26,143 bases of DNA from an uncultured Lachnospiraceae bacterium. Its GTDB lineage: Bacteria > Bacillota > Clostridia > Lachnospirales > Lachnospiraceae. Made by a program: the position numbers and the translations under genes. The stretch lies in contig CAJUFE010000069.1 of the NCBI GenBank assembly GCA_910585635.1, forward strand, positions 1 through 26,143, in the 5' to 3' direction. The notes beneath the pieces are model-generated. The model ran no database searches, had not been told where the DNA came from, and was given only the letters and a program-made list of their open reading frames with translations. Shown here one piece after another: positions 6,019 through 13,552 of this stretch; position 1 is the first letter of the stretch; each line of letters begins with the position of its first letter.

Positions 6019-6606
6019 ATGGATCTGGAGAGTACGAGCAAGCTGATCAGCCTGATCTTACGGCATAAGCCGGAGACGGTGGGGATCACATTGGATGAAC
6101 ATGGCTGGGCAGATGTGCAGGACCTGATACGGGGCATCCAGAAGAAAAGGCCCTTTGACATGGAGACCCTGGAGGAGATCGTCCGGACGGACAGTAAGCA
6201 GCGCTATTCGTTCAATGAGGACAAGACCTTGATCCGGGCGAACCAGGGCCATTCCATACAAGTGGATGTAGAGCTGCCGGTGGCCGTGCCGCCGCAGGAG
6301 CTGTATCATGGGACTGGACAGAAATATGCGGGATCGATCGATAAGACGGGACTGCTCCCTAAAAGCCGGCTGTATGTGCATCTGTCCGGGGATACCGAAA
6401 CGGCCATCAAGGTGGGCAGTCGCCATGGGAAGCCTGTGGTATACCGGGTAAAGAGCGGACAGATGCAGAAGGATGGCTATGTGTTCTACCGGTCCGTGAA
6501 CGGGGTCTGGCTGACTGAGAGGGTGCCGGTGGAGTATCTGGAGAAAGTGAAAACGGACGAAAGGAAGGATTTAAGTTGCACATCTGCAAAAAAAGTGCAA
6601 AAGTAG
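6019..6606 (+). CDS. kptA: RNA 2'-phosphotransferase (Tpt1/KptA family)
   Basis: The product has 195 residues from ATG 6019, preferred because GGAGG lies 5 nt upstream; a GTG at 6007 in the same frame is possible. KptA moves an internal or terminal RNA 2'-phosphate to NAD+ and yields ADP-ribose 1'',2''-cyclic phosphate. The family hallmarks are present: 'KLISLILRHKPE' with the catalytic Arg15-His16 pair, 'LIRANQGHS' with Arg73, 'ELYHGT' (94-99), 'VHLSGDTETAIKVGSRHGKP' with Arg135, and 'YRVKSGQMQKDG'. The helical RNA lobe precedes the NAD-binding lobe, as is normal, and the length is slightly over the usual ~180. The role of KptA is unclear in bacteria without tRNA splicing. The next gene starts 62 bp downstream. 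Confidence 0.93.
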   Translation: MDLESTSKLISLILRHKPETVGITLDEHGWADVQDLIRGIQKKRPFDMETLEEIVRTDSKQRYSFNEDKTLIRANQGHSIQVDVELPVAVPPQELYHGTGQKYAGSIDKTGLLPKSRLYVHLSGDTETAIKVGSRHGKPVVYRVKSGQMQKDGYVFYRSVNGVWLTERVPVEYLEKVKTDERKDLSCTSAKKVQK

Positions 6607-6635
6607 TTTACAAAACATGAAAAGGAGGATAATAT
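6607..6635 (+). promoter_or_regulatory. Possible internal promoter before the ATPase-HEPN pair
   Basis: TTTACA (6607-6612) is followed by a 17-nt spacer and TAATAT (6630-6635), directly after the kptA stop and 33 nt before the ATPase start. If real, the ATPase-HEPN pair can be expressed without kptA. The -10 matches consensus at four of six bases only. Confidence 0.4.
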
Positions 6636-6668
6636 AAGATTATCTGATAGGGAGAGGGGTGTCAGGAG

Positions 6669-7916
6669 ATGTTATTGGAATTTAAGTGTTCAAACCACAG
6701 ATCGATCAAGGAGCAGGTGTGTTTTTCTATGCTTGCAGGGAGTGATGATACATTCGAGGAACATCTGGGCAGATATGGAAATCTAAGGATCCTGCCTTCA
6801 GCTGTCATCTATGGTGCGAATGGATCTGGAAAAAGTAATTTTCTCAGTGCGCTATCCTTTATGCAGGCATTGGTCATCCAGAGCATCGAACATCAGCCCG
6901 GAGAACGTGTTTTCCAGTTTCCTCACAAATTGTCTGCGAAGGAGGTCCCCAGTGCGTATCATATCCAGTTTGTGCGGGGAGATGTGCGATATGCCTATGG
7001 TTTTTCTGTAAAACTAGCCCGGATCGAAGAGGAATATCTATATTATTTTCCTAAAGGCCGTCAGGTGAAGATCTTTGAGCGAGATGGGATGGAGATAAAA
7101 CCTGGCGATCGATATAAAGGTCATTTTGACATAAGTATCAGTATATTGAAGGAGAATCGTGCGTTTTTATCCTGTGCCGCGAACTATAGTAATATAAAAG
7201 AGATTGAAGAGGCGTTCTTATTCTTTAAGACCGATATGGTGATATATGATCCGACGCTCAATAATTGGACAGAATCTTCCGCCGCATGGATGCAGGATGA
7301 TGATCTGATAAAAAGTGTGTTCATCGATCTTCTGCAGGCATTGGGAACGGGCGTGAGGGATGTCAAGGTCAAGCTTGAAAAAGTAAGACTATCCGATATC
7401 TCACAGGAATTGCGCTTGCCAGATCCGTTAAAGGACCTGCTCGGTCAACAAGAGGGCAGTAAGATAGAAGCAAGATTCGTATATGATGGATTCGAAGTGG
7501 ATCTGATGGAGGAGTCTGCAGGGATAAAGCGGTTGTTCCAGATGCTCTGCCCCATGATCGATATCTTAAAGAATGGCAAGATCCTTATCTGCGACGAGTT
7601 GGAGACCAGTCTGCATGAAGCCTTGGTCTACCAGATCGTACAGCTGTTCCAACAGGTTAAGGGGGATCGACCAGCACAGCTGATCTTCTCAACACATGAT
7701 ACCAGTTTATTGGATCGGGAACTGTTCAGAAGGGATCAGATATGGTTCACACAATTAAATGATGAACGTGCGACCGACCTCTATTCACTTGCTGAGATCA
7801 AGAATGTGCGCAAGACGGAGAACCTGGAAAAGGGATATATAAGAGGGAGATATGGCGCGATCCCTATGCTGAACACAAGCTTTTTTGACAGGGCAGGGAC
7901 GGATACGTGGGGGTAG
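6669..7916 (+). CDS. AAA_15 / RloA-AbiLi-like ATPase (COG1106 type)
   Basis: The protein has 415 residues and an ABC/SMC-type fold split by a long insertion. The N-terminus 'MLLEFKCSNHRSIKEQVCFS' is typical of RecF/OLD-like AAA_15 proteins. Walker A is 'YGANGSGKSN' (48-57), the ABC-like signature 'EESAGIKRLF' (281-290), Walker B 'KILICDELETSLHE' (304-317, with Glu310) and the switch His is in 'STHD' (341-344). The end 'YIRGRYGAIPML' is characteristic of the RloA/AbiLi group. No TOPRIM or nuclease domain is fused, so it should act through a partner, here the HEPN protein whose ribosome binding site overlaps its stop codon. AT-rich codons such as ATA and AGA are commoner than in neighbouring genes, suggesting transfer. 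It is probably the sensor or energy unit of a defence system. Confidence 0.9.
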   Translation: MLLEFKCSNHRSIKEQVCFSMLAGSDDTFEEHLGRYGNLRILPSAVIYGANGSGKSNFLSALSFMQALVIQSIEHQPGERVFQFPHKLSAKEVPSAYHIQFVRGDVRYAYGFSVKLARIEEEYLYYFPKGRQVKIFERDGMEIKPGDRYKGHFDISISILKENRAFLSCAANYSNIKEIEEAFLFFKTDMVIYDPTLNNWTESSAAWMQDDDLIKSVFIDLLQALGTGVRDVKVKLEKVRLSDISQELRLPDPLKDLLGQQEGSKIEARFVYDGFEVDLMEESAGIKRLFQMLCPMIDILKNGKILICDELETSLHEALVYQIVQLFQQVKGDRPAQLIFSTHDTSLLDRELFRRDQIWFTQLNDERATDLYSLAEIKNVRKTENLEKGYIRGRYGAIPMLNTSFFDRAGTDTWG

Positions 7917-7927
7917 GAGGCTGTAGT

Positions 7928-8662
7928 ATGGACGAAAGAACTCTTGAACTGATGCCAAGAGATGAAGGTACCCGAGATTGTTTCCATACGGATGTGCTCC
8001 GTTTTGACCTGGACCAGATCTTGCAGCATTTTACAGAAACGATCGATGCGATAAAGGCACAGTTTTCTGTGGCGGATGGACTGATTGGAGAGGGAAAGAG
8101 TGCTGAGGGAGAAAATATCTGGCGAGCGCAGATCTTATTTTTAGTCAGTGCGTTTGATTTTTATATGCACGAACTTACAAAATATGGTCTGTGCGAGATT
8201 TATGAAGGGGACTGGGAGAGGACAGAGAAGTACGAGAATATCCAGATCAGGATGAAAGCGATCGAACAGGCATTACGGTCCGGGGAGGGTATAGATTGGT
8301 TTCTTGACTATATCAATGGCTTTTATGGGACAGTCACGATGGTATCATTTGCATCTGTAAAGGACCAATTGAACTTGCTTGGCATCGAGATGACAAAGGT
8401 TGCGGAGCATGCATTTTATCAAGTGGGTAGCACAGAGAAGCCGAAAGATAAGCTGAAAAGACGCCTGAACGGATTATCCAAACGGAGAAATATCATAGCT
8501 CACCAGACTGACAGAGCACATACAGACGCACAGATCCTAAGTATCTCGAAGGAGATCGTACAGGACTTTATAGCCGATATCGAGATGATCGTAGATGGGA
8601 TCGATGTGAAAGCGCGAGAAAAATGCAGATGTGTGCATCCTCCATCTTGTGGGACAGCCTGA
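7928..8662 (+). CDS. HEPN-domain putative ribonuclease (RiboL-PSP-HEPN / MAE_28990-like)
   Basis: The start is ATG 7928, with AGGAGG (7915-7920) 7 nt upstream that overlaps the ATPase stop; an in-frame GTG at 7907 lacks such a site. The product has 244 residues and is mostly helical. 'IWRAQILFLVSAFDFYMHEL' (64-83) resembles the first conserved helix of RiboL-PSP-HEPN proteins. 'SKRRNIIAHQTD' holds the HEPN catalytic motif R-N-x3-H (Arg187, Asn188, His192), the RNase active site in toxins and Abi proteins. The tail after about 230 is not conserved-looking, and its stop codon lies in the loop of the terminator. Translational coupling to the ATPase suggests that the two form one complex: ATPase as sensor or control, HEPN as the RNA-cutting effector. 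The target RNA is unknown. Confidence 0.82.
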   Translation: MDERTLELMPRDEGTRDCFHTDVLRFDLDQILQHFTETIDAIKAQFSVADGLIGEGKSAEGENIWRAQILFLVSAFDFYMHELTKYGLCEIYEGDWERTEKYENIQIRMKAIEQALRSGEGIDWFLDYINGFYGTVTMVSFASVKDQLNLLGIEMTKVAEHAFYQVGSTEKPKDKLKRRLNGLSKRRNIIAHQTDRAHTDAQILSISKEIVQDFIADIEMIVDGIDVKAREKCRCVHPPSCGTA

Positions 8663-8682
8663 TCTTTGGCTGTCCTTTTTCC
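8652..8682 (+). terminator. Rho-independent terminator of the kptA-ATPase-HEPN block
   Basis: GGACAGCC (8652-8659) pairs perfectly with GGCTGTCC (8668-8675) across an 8-nt loop, followed by TTTTT (8676-8680). The stop codon of the HEPN gene falls in the loop. Confidence 0.9.
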
Positions 8683-8709
8683 AACCTGCTGTGCCATCAC
8701 AAAAACCCA

Positions 8710-9624
8710 TCACGCCTTCTCCACCGCCAAAAGCAATATGGTAGACAATATACACCCAAACCCCACCAGATCCCACCCCCCAAATGCCACATGCATCCAC
8801 ACCACAGAGAAGAGGGTAGCGGATACCGGTTCCACAGAAGCGTACAGGCTCCCCTTTTTGGGTCCGGTGAGGCGGATCCCTTCCATATAGCAGGAGAAGG
8901 CGACGATCGTCCCGATGAGGATGATCGCCCCCATGCCCACGGCTATCTGCAGATCGATCCTTACCGCCATCTGCCAGGGCTTAAAGAGGAGATCCAGCAT
9001 GATCCCGCCGATGAGCATCCCCCAGCCGGTCACCGGGAGGGCGCCGTGGCGTTTTAAGAGCCCGCCCGGCTCTACGGTATACACCGCCAGGGCTACCGCC
9101 GAGGCCAGGCCCCAGAAGAGGGCGTCCTTAGACAGCACCATGCTCCACGGCTTCCCGTGGGTGGCCAAGAGAAAGGTCCCAAGGACCGCCAGGACGATCG
9201 CCAGGACCTCCCGGAGCGTCGGCAGCTTCAAGGTCTTTAGCGATACATAGATCACGATCAATACCGGTCCGATGTACTGGAGCACCGTGGCTGTCCCCGC
9301 ATTAGAAGCGCCGATCGCGGTAAAATAGGTATACTGGCACATGGACATACCGAAGATGCCAAAGCATAAAAGCTCCAGTCGGTCTTTTGGGTCCTTCCAG
9401 ACCGCGAACACATCTTTTCCCTGCCTCCCGTAACAGAGGAGGAGCAGGAGGATCCCGGCCATAGTCAGCCGGACCGGCACCAGCCAGTCAGAGACCAGCC
9501 CCTTGCGCTGCATCAGATACTGGCCGCAGGTCCCCGAAAATCCCCACAGGCATCCGCCCAGAAGGGTCAGGAGCATCCCCCTTATCGGTCTTTTAGCTTG
9601 TCTGTCTTGTCTTTTGCCCTTCAT
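8710..9624 (-). CDS. EamA/DMT-superfamily transporter
   Basis: The product has 304 residues with about ten hydrophobic segments arranged as two EamA repeats. The first is 'GMLLTLLGGCLWGFSGTCGQ' (16-35) through 'REVLAIVLAVLGTFLLATHG'. The second runs from 'DALFWGLASAVALAVYTV' to 'GCILSTILLLAVEKA'. 'ASNAGTATVLQYIGPVLIVI' and 'GSLYASVEPVSATLFSVVWM' are the classic end-of-repeat motifs. Members export or import small metabolites such as amino acids. The gene is co-directional with, and downstream of, the GntR gene across a 266-bp gap with a repeat array, so co-regulation with the divergent catabolic operon is possible but not shown. No strong ribosome binding site is seen for the chosen ATG. Confidence 0.9.
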   Translation of the reverse strand: MKGKRQDRQAKRPIRGMLLTLLGGCLWGFSGTCGQYLMQRKGLVSDWLVPVRLTMAGILLLLLCYGRQGKDVFAVWKDPKDRLELLCFGIFGMSMCQYTYFTAIGASNAGTATVLQYIGPVLIVIYVSLKTLKLPTLREVLAIVLAVLGTFLLATHGKPWSMVLSKDALFWGLASAVALAVYTVEPGGLLKRHGALPVTGWGMLIGGIMLDLLFKPWQMAVRIDLQIAVGMGAIILIGTIVAFSCYMEGIRLTGPKKGSLYASVEPVSATLFSVVWMHVAFGGWDLVGFGCILSTILLLAVEKA

Positions 9625-9695
9625 GATCTTTCGCAGTCCCTTTCCTTTTCACTCATTTTTGGTACTGTCCATACGCATGCTGACTAAAGTAGCTC

Positions 9696-9712
9696 TGGCC
9701 AACCTGTGGAAC
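9696..9712 (-). repeat. 17-bp block shared with 5687-5703 (inverted)
   Basis: TGGCCAACCTGTGGAAC, the exact reverse complement of 5687-5703, lies 72 bp upstream of the EamA start. Just before it, GACTAAAGTAGC (9682-9693) recurs near 26050 at the end of the window. Confidence 0.6.
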
Positions 9713-9751
9713 GTAACCTATTATGGCGATCCTGGGAAGGGATGTCAACCT

Positions 9752-9883
9752 TTTTATGCCTCCGGACGGTCAGTTTTATGCCTCCGGACAGTCAGTTTTA
9801 TGTCTCCGGACGGTCAGTTTTATGCCTCCGGACAGTCAGTTTTATGTCTCTGGACAGTCGGTTTTATGCCTCTGGACGGTCAG
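9752..9883. repeat. 22-bp tandem repeat, six copies
   Basis: The unit is TTTTATG(C/T)CTC(C/T)GGAC(G/A)GTC(A/G)G. Copies start at 9752, 9774, 9796, 9818, 9840 and 9862 with no gaps; the last ends in CAG, 7 bp before the GntR stop codon. The differences are transitions at a few fixed positions. Seen from the GntR gene the array would be the 3' untranslated region of its transcript and the leader of the EamA gene. Open frames through it are a consequence of repetition. Confidence 0.95.
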
Positions 9884-9890
9884 CCCCAGG

Positions 9891-10526
9891 TCAATAGATG
9901 TGCGACTGCAGGTGCAGCATGATCTTTTCTACATCATGCTCTCGGATGCAGTGCAGATATTCCCGATGCTCATTGGCGACGATATGCAGGGAATCCTTGA
10001 CGATCCCCTGAAAGAGCAGGCGATAGTGGATCCTGGTCTTGATATTGTTCCAGAGCGCGCAGATGGTGGGGCTGGCTGCCCGCTCGATGATGTAGGAATG
10101 GAAACGGATATCCAGATCGGTGAGCTGATAAAAATTGTTTTCCTCATCGGCAAAGGCCATCTGGTCGACCAGGCTCTCGAGGTAGCGGTGATCCTCATCG
10201 GTAAGGTATTGGTAGGCGTTCGGGGCTACATATCCTTCGATGATGCGCCGTGTAGGTACAAATACCTTTTCCGTCTCTTCCGAATCCATCTCAAGGACGA
10301 TCGTCCCTCGGTGGGGGTGGGAGTAGGTGAGCCCCTCCTGGTCCAGCTGCCGGATCGCCTCGCGCACCGGCCCGCGGCTGATCCCCATCTGTGACGCGAT
10401 CTCCGTCTCCAGCAAACGCTCTCCCGGAGGCAGATCCCCTTTTATGATCGCGGTCTTGATCGATCCGTAGGCCAGATCTTTCAGAGACTGCTTTGGTGTT
10501 TTTGAAAACATGAACGTTTCTGCCAT
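9891..10526 (-). CDS. GntR-family (FadR/FCD) transcriptional regulator
   Basis: The protein has 211 residues. The N-terminal winged helix-turn-helix reads 'SLKDLAYGSIKTAIIKGDLP', 'PGERLLETEIASQMGISRGP' and 'VREAIRQLDQEGL' (about 14-66), with the GntR signature 'GERL.E..IA...GISR.PVREA'. The FCD effector domain follows: 'RRIIEGYVAPNAYQYL', 'DLDIRFHSYIIERAASP' with the metal-binding Asp and His, then 'ANEHREYLHCIREHDVEKIM' with further His ligands. FCD regulators bind small organic acids or amino-acid derivatives and repress adjacent catabolic genes. The gene diverges from the enolase-superfamily operon 284 bp away and is the natural candidate for its regulator. GGGGG lies 6 nt before the ATG. 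Confidence 0.93.
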   Translation of the reverse strand: MAETFMFSKTPKQSLKDLAYGSIKTAIIKGDLPPGERLLETEIASQMGISRGPVREAIRQLDQEGLTYSHPHRGTIVLEMDSEETEKVFVPTRRIIEGYVAPNAYQYLTDEDHRYLESLVDQMAFADEENNFYQLTDLDIRFHSYIIERAASPTICALWNNIKTRIHYRLLFQGIVKDSLHIVANEHREYLHCIREHDVEKIMLHLQSHIY

Positions 10527-10714
10527 CGATATCCCCCTGTCTTATGGTCCATCAGATCTTCTGGCCCTTTATCGTGCGCCAAAGATCCTGGATGGACACA
10601 TCCTCTCTTCATGAGCGCATGATCGGATCATGAAGGCTTTCCTCCTTATCTTCCCACATGGACGCATGATCGTCAACAAAAAAATGAAACATGTATAATG
10701 TTAACAAAAAACAG

Positions 10715-10743
10715 TTGACAAAAAGATCAATAAAATGTATCAT
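10715..10743 (+). promoter_or_regulatory. Promoter of the dehydratase-ABC-amidohydrolase operon
   Basis: A perfect TTGACA (10715-10720), a 17-nt spacer and TATCAT (10738-10743, five of six consensus bases) lie 68 nt before the GTG start at 10811. The surrounding sequence is strongly AT-rich compared with the flanking genes. Confidence 0.8.
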
Positions 10744-10752
10744 GTAAATACA
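10736..10752. promoter_or_regulatory. Candidate GntR operator over the -10 box
   Basis: TGTAT (10736-10740) and ATACA (10748-10752) form an inverted repeat around 7 nt that covers the -10 element, where a repressor would block initiation. Assignment to the adjacent FCD regulator is by position only. Confidence 0.4.
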
Positions 10753-10810
10753 AGTAAATGCGGCATGTTGCACAAACGATACACTGGACTGAAAGATAAG
10801 AGGTGGAAAG

Positions 10811-11953
10811 GTGAAGATAACAAAAGTAGAGGCGATCCCGGTCCGGCAAAAGGGAGAGATCAAGAAGATCAACGACAGCGCCCAGGACGGGGTCATCATC
10901 AAGGTCTTTACGGACGAGGGGATCGTAGGGTACGGCGAGGTGGATTCCGCGCCATGGGTGGTCAAGGCGATCATCGATTCTCCGGTGTCCCACAGGATCT
11001 GCCAGGGGCTGGGGCAGGCGGTCATCGGAGAGGACCCCTTTGAAACGGAGAAGATCTGGGAGAAGATGTTCCACTGCAGCATGTTCTATGGCCGGCGCGG
11101 CGTGGCGATCCACGCCATGAGCGGTATCGACATCGCCCTTTGGGATATCAAAGGAAAAGCATTGGGCATGCCGGTCTGTAAGCTGCTGGGCGGTGTATAC
11201 AAGGATAAGGTGCGGGCTTATGGGAGCACGCTCATGCCCTATACCCCTGAGGAAGCGGCCGCGGAAGCATTAAAGTGGAAGGAACAGGGCTTTACGGCGG
11301 TGAAGATGGGATGGGGAGGCTTCGAACTGCCCCAGGCAGAGTGCGTAAAGCTGGTGGAGGCATCCAGGGAAGCGATCGGAGATGAGATGGACCTGATGCT
11401 GGATGTAGGCTTTATCCCTGCAGGCGATCGGCCGGTCACGGCGGCATCCCGGTTACTGCTGATCGATGAGATCCGGCAGTTTAACCCCTACTGGATCGAA
11501 GAGGCGGTATATCCGGATGATTATGAGGGCTACAAGATGCTGGCTGAGCGTACGGATGTGCGGATAGCAGGCGGGGAAAATGAGACGACCCGCTATGGTT
11601 TTAAGCAGCTCATCGAGGACTGTAAGCTGGCTGTCCTCCAGCCGGACATCACCAGGTGCGGCGGTCTGACAGAAGCTAAAAGGATAGGGACCATGGCGCT
11701 GGCTCATAATACTACCGTCATCCCCCACGCCTGGAGCAGTGGGATCGTGATCGCGGCTTCCCTGCATTTTATCGCCTCACAGCCCAATTCGGATCTGCTG
11801 GAATACTGCGTCTGGGATACGCCGATCCGCAGGGAGATGCTCAAGCAGGACTTTGTACTGAAAAACGGCTATGTGGATGTTCCTATGGGCCCTGGCCTTG
11901 GCATCGAGATCGATGATGAGGCGATCGAACGGTATCGTTGTGACATGTTCTGA
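10811..11953 (+). CDS. Enolase-superfamily enzyme, mandelate racemase subgroup (acid-sugar dehydratase or racemase)
   Basis: The product has 380 residues from GTG 10811 (AGGTGG 4 nt upstream). The capping domain (1-120) includes 'GVAIHAMSGIDIALWDIKGK', a superfamily signature. The barrel carries Lys165 in 'TAVKMGWGG', the metal ligands Asp198 ('LMLDVGF'), Glu230 ('YWIEEAVYPDD') and Glu256 ('IAGGENETTRYGF'), and the His306 ('IPHAWSSGI') - Asp279 ('LQPDITRCGG') dyad of the mandelate racemase subgroup. Such enzymes abstract a proton alpha to a carboxylate; most with this dyad dehydrate sugar acids. Lys165 is not part of a canonical KxK, so the exact reaction cannot be assigned. It heads the operon with a solute-binding protein, permeases and a D-aminoacylase-like enzyme; an N-acyl amino-acid-like or acylated acid substrate is an alternative. 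Confidence 0.88.
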   Translation: MKITKVEAIPVRQKGEIKKINDSAQDGVIIKVFTDEGIVGYGEVDSAPWVVKAIIDSPVSHRICQGLGQAVIGEDPFETEKIWEKMFHCSMFYGRRGVAIHAMSGIDIALWDIKGKALGMPVCKLLGGVYKDKVRAYGSTLMPYTPEEAAAEALKWKEQGFTAVKMGWGGFELPQAECVKLVEASREAIGDEMDLMLDVGFIPAGDRPVTAASRLLLIDEIRQFNPYWIEEAVYPDDYEGYKMLAERTDVRIAGGENETTRYGFKQLIEDCKLAVLQPDITRCGGLTEAKRIGTMALAHNTTVIPHAWSSGIVIAASLHFIASQPNSDLLEYCVWDTPIRREMLKQDFVLKNGYVDVPMGPGLGIEIDDEAIERYRCDMF

Positions 11954-12058
11954 TGGGGCCGTTGATACGAAAAGATCAAAGTCCCTACGGCAAGCACGGC
12001 ACTTCACCGAAGGCGTGCAGAGCAGACTCGTTGCTCACGGAAAGAAAGGAGAGGACAT

Positions 12059-13399
12059 ATGAAAAAAAATATCGCAGTCATCCTGGCAGCAGTGTTGCTG
12101 CTAGCATCTGTTACAGCTTGCGGCAAAAAAGAGGGGCCGGCCGGCACAGATACCACCGCGGCTCCGGCACAGCAGAGTGGAACGGCAGCTCCTGCAGAAG
12201 GCGGCCGGTCAAAGATCCAGGTCATGGGACCATGGGTCGTGGAAAGCCCGGAGGACCAGATCCTGGCAGGCGTAGTGGAAGGCTTCGAAGCTGAACATCC
12301 GGAATATGAAGTGGAGCTGATCGGGGTCCCGTCGGCCGACCTGCTGACCAATGTACAGTCTATGGCGGCTTCGGCCACACTCCCAGACCTGGTGATCACC
12401 AACGGCGCCAACAATGCGGCCTGGAAGGAGATGGATATCATAAGTGATATCCGGGGAGAGTTTGACCAGAGCTTTTTAGACGGGTTTTATCCGGAGATGC
12501 TTAAAGAATTTACCTACAACGATGAGCTTTTCGGCCTGCCTACCTGTGCGGCGCCCTTTGTCCTCCTGCTGCGGGAGGATCTCCTTAAAGAGGCTGGGCT
12601 GGATGTGCCGGAAAGCTTTGATGAGATCGTCCAGGTTGCCCGGGAGCTGACCGTGGATCTGGACGGCGACGGGAAGATCGACCGATATGGCATGAGTCTG
12701 ATGGGCTTCCCGGACAGCAACAATGCTTTGCGGTTCACCTTGGCATTATTTGCGGCAGGAGCGCCGGATATCTATGCAGATGAGAACGGCAAGTGGGCGA
12801 CAAAGATCGGTTCGGAGGATGGCGTCCGTGCGTTCAAGCTGTACTATGATCTGGCGATCCGCGACGGGTCTGTCCCTAAGGGGGCCACGGAGGTGGATTA
12901 TAAGACCATGGTCAACCTCCTTGCCACGGACCAGGTGGCGATGGCGATCAGCGGACCCCATACGATCGGCAACATCGTGGTGCAGAACCCGGAGATGGAA
13001 GGGAAGTTCATCGCGGTCCCCTTGAAGGATAAACATACAGTGGCCTATCTGAACCCTTATGGGATGATCATGTTCAAGGATGCCCCGAACAAGGAAGGCG
13101 CGGTAGCGTTCCTGCAATATGCGGCAGAGAATTTCGTGGAGATGACACGCGTGACCAAGCGTCCGCCTTCCAGGATCGAGCTGGAGGAGGTGGCCAGGGA
13201 AGCCGCGCCTGAGGTGGCCGCGATCCTGGATTGTGCGCGATACAATATCGATTATGTCGCCGTGCCCTTCCGAGGGGAAGAGGCGAATATCGTGGCAGAG
13301 AATGTGAACGCCATGCTGGCCGGGAGCATCAGCTCGCCGGAGGAGGCAGCCAGGCTCACGGCAGAAGCGGTACAGGCTGTCCTGGATGCCAATAACTAG
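12059..13399 (+). CDS. ABC transporter extracellular solute-binding lipoprotein (family 1 type)
   Basis: The protein has 446 residues. The N-terminus MKKNIAVILAAVLLLASVTA, then Cys21, is a lipoprotein signal peptide with the lipobox V-T-A-C; a Ala/Thr/Gly-rich tether follows. The mature part resembles sugar-type solute-binding proteins: 'IQVMGPWVVESPEDQILAGV', 'VVEGFEAEHPEYEVELIGV', 'ASATLPDLVITNGANNA', 'YNDELFGLPTCAAPFVLLLR', 'LLKEAGLDVPESFDEIVQVA', 'DGDGKIDRYGMSLMGFPDSN' and 'VAMAISGPHTIGNI'. It should capture the substrate outside the membrane and hand it to the two permeases downstream. AAAGGAG lies about 8 nt before the ATG. The gap to the first permease gene is 153 bp with no gene. Confidence 0.92.
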   Translation: MKKNIAVILAAVLLLASVTACGKKEGPAGTDTTAAPAQQSGTAAPAEGGRSKIQVMGPWVVESPEDQILAGVVEGFEAEHPEYEVELIGVPSADLLTNVQSMAASATLPDLVITNGANNAAWKEMDIISDIRGEFDQSFLDGFYPEMLKEFTYNDELFGLPTCAAPFVLLLREDLLKEAGLDVPESFDEIVQVARELTVDLDGDGKIDRYGMSLMGFPDSNNALRFTLALFAAGAPDIYADENGKWATKIGSEDGVRAFKLYYDLAIRDGSVPKGATEVDYKTMVNLLATDQVAMAISGPHTIGNIVVQNPEMEGKFIAVPLKDKHTVAYLNPYGMIMFKDAPNKEGAVAFLQYAAENFVEMTRVTKRPPSRIELEEVAREAAPEVAAILDCARYNIDYVAVPFRGEEANIVAENVNAMLAGSISSPEEAARLTAEAVQAVLDANN

Positions 13400-13552
13400 T
13401 ACATCGTTGTATTGATCTGATCCTCGCGTGACCCGCACGCACTGTCTATGCCATCTGCACGTCTGGGAAGCTTGCCGCGGCACCACTATGCCTTCGTTCC
13501 GCAGACGCACAGCTGGCACGGATAGCAAGCACGGTTTAAAGGAGGTGGCGTT

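Noticed and set aside
9752..9883. CRISPR array
   Set aside because: The units are directly adjacent with no spacers and there are no cas genes, so this is a simple tandem repeat.
9503..10394. Plus-strand frames through the 22-bp array and the GntR gene
   Set aside because: Repetitive translation of the array followed by the antisense of a clear GntR gene; no start signal.
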